Positions 47,353 to 60,100 of a stretch of DNA of 64,000 nt are shown piece by piece. Location of the stretch: contig OZ012686.1 of the NCBI GenBank assembly GCA_963942565.1, forward strand, positions 8,428,659-8,492,658, given 5' to 3'. A model generated the notes under the pieces. That model was not told the origin of the DNA. It saw nothing but the letters and a program-made list of their open reading frames with translations, and did no database searches. The stretch is from Maea johnstoni. Taxonomy: Eukaryota > Annelida > Polychaeta > Spionida > Magelonidae. The translations under genes were made by a program, and so were the position numbers. The first letter of the stretch is position 1; every line of letters begins with the position of its first letter.

Positions 47353-48132
47353 TCTTATGAGATGTGCTCATTAGGAAAAAGGAATTTTGTTATAATAACT
47401 TCTTATTAACCATCTGGCCATGGTGGATCTTCCACTTGCCCCACCACTCTGTTAAACAAAGGCGAGTTACATCGCGAGGACTCTGCCCAAAACATTACTT
47501 GCCGGTCATGGCAAGTTAGGGTCTTGTTCTGCTTACCCGCTTGCTGTTTTTTGCCGAATTTACTTGTAACTTGCAACAGGTCAAGTGGTTATGTTGCACG
47601 CTGATCTGATTGTTACATTTCTTACTGATCGCTATCAGAATAACATCAATGGTGTCATTGGAAAGGACACCTTCAGAACTATTAATTGATTTACTGTTCA
47701 CCCCCTCCAATACTCTAATTTCCTCCAACATTAAAAACTGACTAGCCAAAACTTCCTTAATATGGTAGAAAAAGTGACAACAGAGATAATTTCATATGCA
47801 GCCAGAGTGATTACAAATTCTTCTGGGCATGAAAATCTATTGTAATTAAGGCAGATTTGCTAAGTAGCAATTATGGTAGTTAACCATTCGAATGTTTTGG
47901 CTACTTTCGTCCAAAGCACAATGATACTAGGTTTTTGAAAACCATCTAAACCCTGTCATGTTGGTATTCATTGGAGAGCTCTTGCTGAGCACTGTCAGGT
48001 GAGTAACCATGTGCCAGGGTTTCAATCATTTTTCATGTTTTTTTGTACTGGCCAATTTAGCCACCACCAGCATAAGAGTTAAAACCATTCTGTTCATGGA
48101 AACCGGTTGTAATTTTGGCAGATGTTGATTTT
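47353..48132. other. 3' flank of TRMT6, no other gene seen
   Basis: Downstream of the TRMT6 stop on its strand. A canonical AATAAA on the minus strand was not found in the first several hundred bases, so the 3' UTR end is unplaced. Confidence 0.4.
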
Positions 48133-51100
48133 CTATGTAGCTATGGTGGTGGCCGTGAGGAGATAGCCTCCTGTTCCACTCATATTGATCGCTGGATGAG
48201 TTCTCTGGGGCAAGATCTGAAATACACAGAAAAACAGAATACTTTCAATTTCAATAATTACAATTTCTATGATTTATACTGACAAAGCAGAGTAATAGAT
48301 GTCTATACTTTGTGAAACAGCTACCAGTGAAAGATAAGGGGTGGTCCGTATTTCCCATTAATCATTTTGCAAAAGAATTATAGTGGCCCAAATTCCTGGG
48401 GTGGTCTAAATTTCGGAGAATTTTCGTAAGTATCATCGGTCAATAAAAGTTTCAACTTACTCCACAATGTGAAACTGACCTACTGAACTGAATACAAAAT
48501 TACATGTTGAAAGGAGTTTTATGAAGTTAAGTTAATTCACAATATTACTGGTACCTGAAAGTCTCTGAGCCAAGTTTCCGTCAGCTATGCCACAAATAAA
48601 TCTAACATGAACTGAATACAAAACTACATGTTGAAACGAATTTTATGAAGTAAAGTTAATTACCAATATTACTGGTACTATAATAATTTCATTTTCTTTA
48701 AGTTAACTCTTGATGGTGAATAAAATATGATATCTGAGTACATGGGTACTTCTTGCACCTTTTGCGCAAGTAAGTGTAGCACGGCTTTGCCGTTTACCCA
48801 AACTCTTAATTTCCTATTTAAAGGAATGGATTAACTGTGTAATGGTGTGGAAACCAGATATTTTTCGCCTTTGTTCTATTCCAATTTTCTGTCTAGCTGC
48901 ATTTCAATCTATTTAATTTAGGATTCTGTTGTTTATATTTATGTTCCTTGTATAAGTATAATTTTGTAGATGTATTTTTACAGTCAATATTTTTTACAAC
49001 ACTACAATACTGGTACCTGATAGTCTCTGAGCCAGGTTTCTGTTAGCTGGAGGAGCAGCACATCACCTCTTTCCCTCAAGCGCAAATAGCAATCTAGCAA
49101 CGGCTAAAACAATAGAGGGAATTCAATAAGCATCATCATAAAAGTTTTTTTTATATAGAAAGTATAGAGATACGTACCGATTCAATATCAAATACCGCTA
49201 ATGAATGGGTAATAGTATTGTATCAATAAAGTAAGTAATCGTACCATAATGTAAAGATTTAAAACATATATAAAATTGACTTTATTGCTACCTGGCAGGG
49301 CAGGGAGTCTAAAGAATTATTATTTCATATATATAACTTTTCAAGATAGTGCCTAGCAGCATTTACCCAAGCAAATCCCTTAAGGTCAACAGACTGAAGC
49401 CTTACCTCTTTGAATTGACTAAATACCACAATTGGTCTGGAGGGTTTCACAAATTCTATTAGACTCATAACGATGTTGGTAGGATGAAACTTGCACGCAA
49501 CTATCAATCTGAAATTAAGAAAATATACAAGTGTAAACCTTGATTTATAAGTTGAATATAGCATCTGGTGCAAATAGTGTATGTTTTATGAGAATCTACT
49601 GTGGCTCAACCAGGCCACAGGAAATACATTAGTGTTTAGATAATTTGACTATTGAAATAAATAATAAATATCCACAATTACTTATATATATATTGATTCT
49701 CTATGTTATATTTTTATTATCATTTGATTTGATGTCAGGCTTGAGAGTAGGAATAGTAGATTTAAGATGCCATGAGATACAAGAAGAATACTCGGTTACA
49801 TAACTTGCAATACCGTTCCTACTGTGTATTGTCCTTACAATATGTGCAGCTAGGAAAAGTTTTGAACAAGACATCTTAACCCATTCATGCTTGTAGGAGT
49901 CAAAACCGCCTGACTATTTTGGTTATATTTATCTAACAAAAGCAATTTTTAGAAAATATCTGAAGGAGAAACATTGAAAAAAATCTAACACACAACTGTC
50001 CTTCAAATATTTTGTGAGATCAGGATCAGGATTAAAGTTATCTTCACAAACATCAAAGGTCCAGAAGACACTTGTGAAGACACTCATGCCGGACATAATG
50101 AACAGGAGGATTCTGCAGAAATAACAATCACACCAAATTGCTAAAAGATTTTGGTGACAAAAATTTATGCTTCGGCTCTTACCCATCCATTTCCCCTGAT
50201 TCCATTAACGTCCTAGCCTCTTCTATCTGTTTTTCCCGATTCAGTCGCCTCCTCTGTTTTTCTTCAATCTGTTAAAATCAAATAAAAAATGAATAAGTTC
50301 ACCTTCAAATCCATTTCACATAATAGAAAACAAATAATAAATAAATGACAACACAAAAATAACACAGTTTGAGTGTCCTAAAGGGAGATTTTTGAGGGTT
50401 CGGATGTCCAAATGATGCCCTACTGGCAAAGACTACCCCAGGTATGTTTCACATACAGAATCCATACTAAGAGATGTACAAAACAGTTCATAACTTTCAT
50501 TTCAATTGAATTTGTAATACTTCCGGTGCTGCAGCACCCGAAAAGAACTGCTCATTTTTTGAAAACATATTTTTCATCAAAAGGATTTTGCAAAAAATAT
50601 AGAGGAGAAATTCTATTTAACGATGGTGCATTTTAATCCACAAAAAGGTCCTAGAAAATGATTAGATATAAAATATTTGTGAAGTAACATTAACCCTTGT
50701 CACGCTGCATTGTCTGACGGGGGCTAGGGCCCCAGAACTGTATTGTTTTTTTGCAACAAATTATGTTGCATTGCTGTTGCGCTGTCAGTGGGGGCAGTTG
50801 CACTGCCGGCGGGGTGTAAGTTTCTACAGCCATAAAATGCAAAATATTCAAAGAATCTGAAATAAAAAAAATACTACCTGAAACTACTGTTCTTGTTCTT
50901 TTTAATAGTATGTCTTTTTTAATAAGAACTAGTAGATAATATTAGGAGAGATCAGTATAAAACTAAGGAATAGTAGAATGCATGCAGATTTTGAAAAATG
51001 ATTACTGAAAAGCAAGTATTTATAATTCATTAGCCCCACTTTAGCCTGAGATTTCTTAAGTTTTACATGAGTATCTTCTCATGAAAACCATATATTCAGA

Positions 51101-54100
51101 ATCCTTGTCAAAAACTAATAAATAGGCTGATGACTATTATTTGTTTATATGTTTTATTTTGTTATGAACCATCCTAAAGTAAATGGAAAGCAAGTAAATT
51201 TTGTCAGGAACGAATTCTAAGAGCGCATCAAAATGAATTCTAAAATTCCAATTACCTCAATTCGATAGCGCTATAAACCAATGGAAAAAAGAAAATCTGA
51301 AATGTAAAACATTAATATATAACACAATTCAAACGTCCTCAATCGACTCATGTGATTTTTATTTGAAAATTCTCAAGTTTTGCACCCCAAATCAACACTT
51401 GAACTCAAAACGAAATTGTTGATTTATGGCCGCCATTTTGTGATCTGAAGTTCGCTAACTTTCTGGCGCAACAACACTGGTATAAAATTCCCATAATAGT
51501 TAAAACCTGCAATAGAAATACAAATAAATACATATGGCGATTCCCTACCTTCTTATCCTCCTTATGTTGTCTTTATTTTGTGTTGAACCATCAGTTATAG
51601 CCTTTTTCGAAGGCTTCAAACAATGATGGTTAACACGTTGTCAGGACTTGTAATCTTGTTTACGGCAAATTCGATTTCTAAATCCGTTTGCCGTAAGCAA
51701 TGCACCTACTTGCATTCAAGTCTCTATTTTGTCAACCGCCCAATAAACAATTCAGAAAGTTATATATTCAAATAGATATGTTTCTTGGCTTTCGGAATAT
51801 GTAAAATTTATTCAGAAACAAACATGGAAAGTATTTATTACGATTGTGTAAAGTGCAGCGAAAATCTGAAAATAGACCGATATTTCAAAATGGCGGCTGA
51901 AGCGAGTGCGAAGGAAATTGCTTCGCACTTGTTTTAAAACGATCAATACAGTTACAAAACAAATTTATTTCGAAAAACAAACATCATATTCTGATTCCCT
52001 GACATCCATTTCATGCAAATATTAACTTTATTGAATTTAAGATGTCAGGGATGAAGCAATCGCGATCGTTGGAAAAACCGGAAGTGGTCGTAAATCTGCC
52101 GACCGGCCGGCGCTGTGCCGGTCTTGACAAGCCAAAACATCGTTTTTTTTCATTTCTATCGATCTTAAATGAATAATACTAATGTTTTTCTTTGTCAATT
52201 TGACAAGGAAAGACATGTGAGAATAGGTGAGATATTTATTTCACCTATTCTCAAGTTATTTCGCCATAACAGCTGAATAACTTCTAGCTGTCTTCTTGAT
52301 TGTACGCCACACTTGATGTATGAAATGTGGCGTACAATTGAGTGTTCATTTGCCCGGAATATTCCGGTCTGAGTTCCTGGGCCCGTGGGGACTGAGACCG
52401 GAATATTCCGGCCGTAGCGTGACAAGGGTTAAGTTTAATTATGACATAAAATGACATGTGACATGTGACCTGGCCAAACAATATGGCATTTAGAGGCGTT
52501 TCCTTTGAAAAAAGTGTCCTGGGCCCTTGAAATTATGATCTTGAGGGATCAGTAGGCTATCAGATAAATTTTTCACATCAATAAAGAAATGACATCTTCA
52601 TGTTCAATACATTTTTATCAAAATAAAAATCTTTTATGTAAAAGGAAATACCAGCATGTTTTCAGTAACTTTTCAATAAAGTTGAATATGTTTTGACCCT
52701 TGGCCTTTTAATATTAATTTGTGCCCCTAGTTTCGGTGGGTAAGGTTTAACTCAAAAATACCAGCAAACCTTCATTTGTACATACATCTAATTTTCTTTT
52801 GACATTATGCTGTGATTCTGTACTGTCCTCTGCAGTAGATTTATCCTCTTCGCCCTCTTGAGTTTCCTGGGAAATCAAAAATAAGAAATCGTCTCCAGAA
52901 ATCGGTTTATACAAGAACCTTCTCAAATTTAAAAGCACATACGACACATATTTTGGCATTATTTCTTGCGCTAAAACAATCAAATTGTTATCCTCAATGT
53001 CCAACATTACACAAACTAGGAGATAATTTGAAAATGAAATCGTATATTATTTAGGTATTTGAATGCAGGCAGTTTTTTTAATTCATAATGACTTACATGT
53101 GCATATTTACGTTTCTCAAAATTGACTTCAACAGAATGTATTTGCTAGTTCAAATTACCTTTCAAAGATTCTTGAAATAAAAAGATAATAGGTAGAGGTT
53201 GGACTCGCCACTAAAAAACGGCTCAAGCAATCGCTGAAATCGCTGAGCGATTAATCAACATATTGCGAGCCCTAACTACCCATCGTATGTGCAGCTAAAT
53301 CAACAGCTGAGCAAGTAGATTGCTGTCAATCACCCTAATTAGAACCGCCCCATGCCTGCCTAAGCCAATTACATCCTGCTATCGTGCGATCTCGATGGTG
53401 AACTGGGCGAGTTGTAATGGCGGCTCGAGTGCTCGTCGGAGGCTGCGATACGAGCGTAAGCCCTAGCTTCTGATTAATCGTAAGAGCACTAATAATAGGT
53501 ATGAGGTAGTAATGAACAATCCCTATCATATTTCAGATAAACATTTAGAGATACATATATCAGTTTGGAACTTAAAGAAAAATCCTCCTATTCCTTCAAC
53601 TGTTCTGTCCCTTTTGTTATTCATTATTAGCCTGTATATCACTTTAAAATACAGGTAAAAGGTTTTAGAATTAAAAACCTGATATGTTCAAAGTAGAAAT
53701 GCCACAACTTTTTCTTCTAACCACAATCCAACTTTGCACAACCCCACATCATGTAATAATGCCTGTTTCTTACCATTGGAGATTCTGATTCTTCTATTGT
53801 TTTACTTGTATCCCCATTGTTGTCTCCATTGTTGTCCCCATTGTTATCTTGACTATCTGTGGCTGGTTTGTCCGATATTACTGCCTCAGGTTCTGTTACT
53901 ATAGGAACATCTTCTGAGCTTTTCTCAGCTGTCGGGGAACCTCCCTTTTTCAGCGTACTGACCATACTCAGAGGGAAGCACTTCAGGGTTTCATAATACT
54001 CGTCGGGAAAACTGTAGGACTGGAGGGCCTGCTTCACTGGTGCACTCCCTGCATACAAATGAACCAGAGAGCCGGTACCTACAAAGATACCCGTCATCTT

Positions 54101-57100
54101 AATACACAAATCTTCATCATCCATAACCCATTTCATATCCTTTCATATTCTTCTTAGATAGATAGATAAATAGATAACCTTTATATCAAATCTGTACTAC
54201 TTTTACATAGTAAACATGCGCTGCCAGGGCTCTTGGCATCTGCTTCATCTGTAATCTAACACATTTTTATTTAGAGCCGGGACATGGGAGAAAGTTGCCA
54301 GTGACTTTGGGTTAGGCGTTGGTTTTCGGCGGGCACTCCAGTTTGCCACAGTATTTACAATTGGCTGGTCAAGAAAAGTGAAAATTCCAGTCAAAATTCC
54401 ACATATATCTAGAGCATACACATAGACTGACAAGAGCTGATTAGACTGTAACTGCAGCTAATCATAATCAATAATTGATAATATGTATCCAAACAATACT
54501 TATTTTCACTCACCGGCCATTTTCTCCATGACACTTCCTATCACTAATCCCTGACATGTCTCCACCAACATCAGCTTGGCATGGGCGCGCACATTGGCCT
54601 GATTCAGTACCTGGGCAAGCGAGTCTATACGCAGGTGGCTACAAAATAAATATACAGATTCTAACATGAGCATACACATTGGCATGGTTCAGTTCCTGGG
54701 CGAGCGAGTCTATCACAGGTGGCTACAAAAAAAATTAACATCATTCACGATTTTCTAAATGGAACATCACCATGCACATAGGCCTGGCTCAGTTACCGTA
54801 AGTGAGTCTATGCGCAGGTGGCTTCAAAATAAACAGACAGATTCTAACATGGGCAAGTAAATTGGCCTGGTATAGTTACTGGGCAAGCCAGTCTATAAAC
54901 ATGTGGCTACAAAATAAATTAACATAAGAGATTGGGAACCTTGATATTCTATCAATATTTAATACTATACCACTTGTAATTGGGCAGATAAGTCTTTCTA
55001 CATGTGACAAAAATATATATGAACACCATCTATTTTCATTCTACAGTGAGCATACAAATTAGCATGATTCAGTTACTTAGTGTGTCTATCTGCGCATGGC
55101 TAGAATCTTTTCTTTCTTACCTACGGCTCAGTCTTCCTTTGCCCAGTTGGAAATACCAATTCAACGCATTAAAGGGCAAATGCACCATCATGATGATTTA
55201 GGTTCAAAATGTGCCTATATGTGTCACCTTTCAAATAAGACCACCCGCAAGTCTGTCCTCCTCAGCACTCCTCAGATATGGCTTATGAAAGTTAGTAAAA
55301 AACTAGCCTGAGTCTGGGCATGGAGGCTGACATTGCAGGCCAATTAAGCCCAATTAAGCACAATCAGTGGTATGAAGTGACTGCCAGTGCTGCTTCTGAT
55401 TGGTTGAGAGATATCAGTGGCTGGAAGTGACTGTCACTGATATCTCTCAACCAATCAGAAGCAGGGCTGGCAGTCACTTCATAAGCACCACTTCTGATAA
55501 TGGCAGCCTCTATACCCAGACTCAGGCTAGTTTTTTACTAACTTTCATAAGCCATATCTGAGGAGTGCTGAGGAGGACAGACTTGCGGGTGGTCTTATTT
55601 GAAAGGTGACACATATAGGCACATTTTGAACCTAAATCATCATGATGGTGCATTTGCCCTTTAATGCTTAAAAGTTCCTACATAAAGTATCATCTGGTTC
55701 TAAGATACTTTGGATAATAACTGAGGAATAGCCAATGATTTTCGAAAATATTTGAAGGAAAGTTGATGGTAATGTTCTGATTAACATTTCCCCAGTAAAT
55801 ATTTTCTTAACTACGCAACAAGATTATATTACAATTGTCAGGCTGTGTGTGGTCGTTGTGAGCATTAGTGGGTTAATTTCATGAAAAATGAGTCTTTAGT
55901 TTATAACCACCTACCCAGTAACTTCCAATATAATAGGTAATCCCAAGTTAATTCATTTCCCCGAAGTTCTGCCAGCATTTGTGTGAAATACAAAGTAACA
56001 TAGTTACTCACTAGAATATCATTCTTTGAAAGATTACTATTTTGAGTGATTAACAAACTAAACTGACAAGTTTGCAAATTAAACTAAGGAGTTGCGTGCT
56101 ATAGGCTTTTCAGCAGAAATGACTTACCATATTTTCATTGATCCCTTACTGAAGTACATTTCACACATTAACCTTGTGGACGGCTTCAAAATGGTGAATA
56201 TTGGTGTATACCTGTAAAAACGAATATACTTTTTAACAGAATATTGCAACAAACTTATCAGCATATATCAAAGACTATCTTCACATTCAATAAGCAAAAA
56301 AATAGTTAACCACTAGATACAGACCATATATATAAATACATGTACATACAAAATGAAATACTTAAAGAGTTAGACCACTGTCAACCAGTCTGCAATTCTC
56401 AGCAATCAATACTAAATTCACTAAATACATATCAAAAACATTTCTAAATACTTGAAATCTTTGAATTTTATAAAATAAATGCTTCATCAATGCCTGTCTT
56501 ACAGCAGAAATCAAAGACGGCTTTTGACAACTCTTAAATGAAAGATAATCACTATCATGTTATCATTACTGACATCATAACTGTTATAATCATGATTATC
56601 ATAATCATTATCATAATTATCTTATTTATCAATTGTTATCATTACTATTATTATTATTACTACTTATAATTATTAATAAAAATATCAATATTAATATAGT
56701 CATTAATAATATCTATATCATTATTTTTATTATCATCATAATTAATATCAATAATAATATTACTATTATTATCATTAATATTGTCTTTATTATTATTATC
56801 ATCATCATCATAATTCTATCACAATATAAGATTTACTTTGTCTTCTTCTTTTTGATGTATTTCTGCTGTGCGAAGTCTGTTTTATCCTTAAAGGTGGCGC
56901 TGTGCTCTATCAACTTGTCGATGATATTCTCTCCGCTCACACCCTGTTCCCTCATCTCAATGATGTCATCTCGCGAGATCTTCTGGTTGTCCGAGTTGTC
57001 ATGGAGATTGCGGTTATCTGTTACAGGGATCGCATCTGAAAAGTACATAGAAATTTGTTTGCATTTAGACAGGGACTTAGCCAGGACCCGTTCAGTCTGT

Positions 57101-60100
57101 CTTTTGGGCGGGTAGTTTTGGCTTTTTGGTGGTAATAACCAAATCTCTCCTAAGAAATTATCTTCTAGGACATGGCTGAAGTGTAAATTGCCCTTTTTGA
57201 CACGAGCTATGTAGTTGGAATGTGGATATTAAGTAACTGTGTAGCTAAATCTGGACAGGGAGAAAATTTGGAATTGCTAGTTTTGGATAGGCATTTTGAA
57301 AATCCTGGGTTAGACCCTGGTTGAGATTATTTTACCTTTTGCAATATTCTGGAATTGACTTTACTCTTTTTGCTGCCAATTAGTAGTGATAGGAATCACC
57401 TCGGATTTTCATGATCGATCATCGGTTGGGTACAACCGATCGATGATCGATCATAATCAGTTGGGCACGCTTTCATCCCAGCAGCACTTATTAGATATTT
57501 CTGCCGCGAAATGAATATTACAAACATTTTCTGGTACTGTTTTTGGAAAAAAAATATGTCCAGGAAGACGTGTCAGAACACATCCTTTATGCTGTTTATT
57601 TTGATCATAATCGATGCCAAATTTTGGGATCGATTAATCGAAATCCTTTTGATTCTGATGATCGATTATAATCGATCATCGGACTATCACTACCAATTAG
57701 ACCTTACCTATTTCAGAATCGATTGGTCCTTACTAATTTTCCAAGTCAATAGGTCTTTACCCAGTGTCTTAGCAAGGATTTAGAAACTGAGTGCCTAAAA
57801 TTGGCAGTTGTAAAATTGGGGCGTCCAATCTTTTAAGGGGGATCACAATATACTCATATTTCAACCATAAACATGTGTAAAATCATCAAAATAAGGCATG
57901 ATATCATTAAACAATGTCATGGGAATTATAAGGAGATGAAAAAATTCAATTATAAGCTTGAGATTTTTAGAAATTCCACACTAAAGAATTTTGGGTGTCC
58001 TGAGGGGTTCTTCTTAAGGGTTTGGGTGTCCAAAAAGGCACCCAGGCGCCCTGCTGGCTAAGACCATGTCCTTACCTACTTCCCAGTCAACTGATGCCTT
58101 TTCAGCCTTTATAAGTTTTCCATCCTTCACCTCAAAAGAAGTCCCATACGGCTCACCAATGGCAGCCTGCAGTGAGAATTTCTGTTTTGACATCCATATG
58201 GGTCTGAAACAAACAGAACACATAATATAGTATTGTTATAAATTATAGTACTTTCCAAAATAATCCTGGTGATAGCAATCATCCCTAAATTGTGTAGGAA
58301 TAGTCTCCAGAAGATACCAATCAATAAGAGACCTAGTCATCTCAGATAATTTCACTGCCAAACCTTCCAAAACTTTATAGGAGAGCAGTACATGATAAAT
58401 CAAATTTTCCACAATGATTTGAGTGTGTGGGGGGGGGGGGGGGGGGGGGGGGTTAAAGGGACCTGCACCTGCCTAAGACTTCATGAAATATATGATTCAG
58501 TTGCATTCTAGTATTCTTTATAGTCTGTCTGACTCGAGTTTGGCAACTGCATTTTCCACTCTTTTGGGGCAAAACGTTCAAGTTTTCCATTCAAACTTGG
58601 TAAACTTCTTTGGAGCACTACAACGTATAAACAATTTTTTTTGTCTCAACTCCGCAAAATGTTTATTTTGCTCAGTAGGTCCCATTGTAAAATTTGCCCA
58701 TTGCCAACAGACTGACAGTACGATCTCGCGTGTTTGTATTGTTGGCGATGGGCAAATTTTACAATGGGACCTATGAGCAAAATCAACAATTTGCGGAGTT
58801 GAGACAAAACGTATATTCATCCATACACGTAGTAGTGCTCCAAAGAGGTTTGCCAAGTTTGGGTGGAAAACTTGAACGTTTTGTCCCCCCCCAAAATGGA
58901 AAAAGCGGTTACCAAACTCGAGTCAGACAGACTATAGTTCCATACACAGGGTCTTGTAATGTTGAGCATCACTCGCGAGTCTGTGGCTCTGGTTCTTATG
59001 GAATAGAGCCTATATACTATCAATAAGGGCTGTGACTATGTGCAAGTGGCACTCAACCTTAGATGAAGAAAAGAATGGATATGTATAGGGCTAGGAATCG
59101 TACCGAAATTTCAGCTTGATTAATCGCTGAAGTTTTCGACTGATAAATCGATTATAAATGATTATTATAAGTGTGCCTATATCCTTCAAAATTCGCTAGT
59201 ACCGAACCCGCAAGTTCAGCGATGTATGGCGTGGACACGGGCACACGGCGAAGGCGTCATTTTGAAAATCAGACTTGTCAATATACAAGTATAAGTCGCT
59301 ACGTAAAATGGATGCGGCGTCGAGAATTGGCAAGAAAATAACAGTTAAGGTAGGCAAATGTTTATAAGCCACTAAGGGTTTTGTGGGGAAAATTGCGTTG
59401 TTTTTTACGATGTTAGCGATGTGAGAAATAATCAGAAAAAATCGATTTTCCAAAACATGACTCGAGCCGGTCAGTTTCTCGCTTATCCGATCGATTGATC
59501 GAGCTTCCGATTGATCGTCCTAGCCTTAGGTATGTAGCAAGAGACCAATGACAATTGTAGATTAACAAAAGATTGTGTAAATTTTGAGAATTTACAGAAA
59601 ATCAATTTTTGCATTTTTTAACTTTGCAAATTGGTGGCAACATGGAGTGTAGTTATACACTTAAAGTATACACTTAACTCTATTTCATCATAGAGATAGG
59701 CTATTATCAAAGTATGTTAAATCACTAGTATCCCTCCCCTTTTATCAAAGATGACACCAATGACATTCTTCATTTACTTTTGTAAATGGACCTCCAAAGG
59801 CTGATGAAGCCTGAACAAAAATATGTTTGTCTTCTATTACATGCTAGAAAAAGTAGGGTAGATAGGTGGGGAATTTATCTTATTTTATATCATTTCTTTT
59901 CTCTCCTCCATGCTGCATTAGATGTAAATGCAAAGTAAAATAGCAGCATCTAAAGTAGTGGGGTATGTAGATCTATTTAAATCCACAGAACTAGTATTAT
60001 ATGCTGATATTTGATTTTTCTTCTTTCTTCTTTCAATTTCTTTTGTATGCCATGCATGGAGAGAGAGAGGGTCCATTTATCAAATCTTCAAGTATAATTT

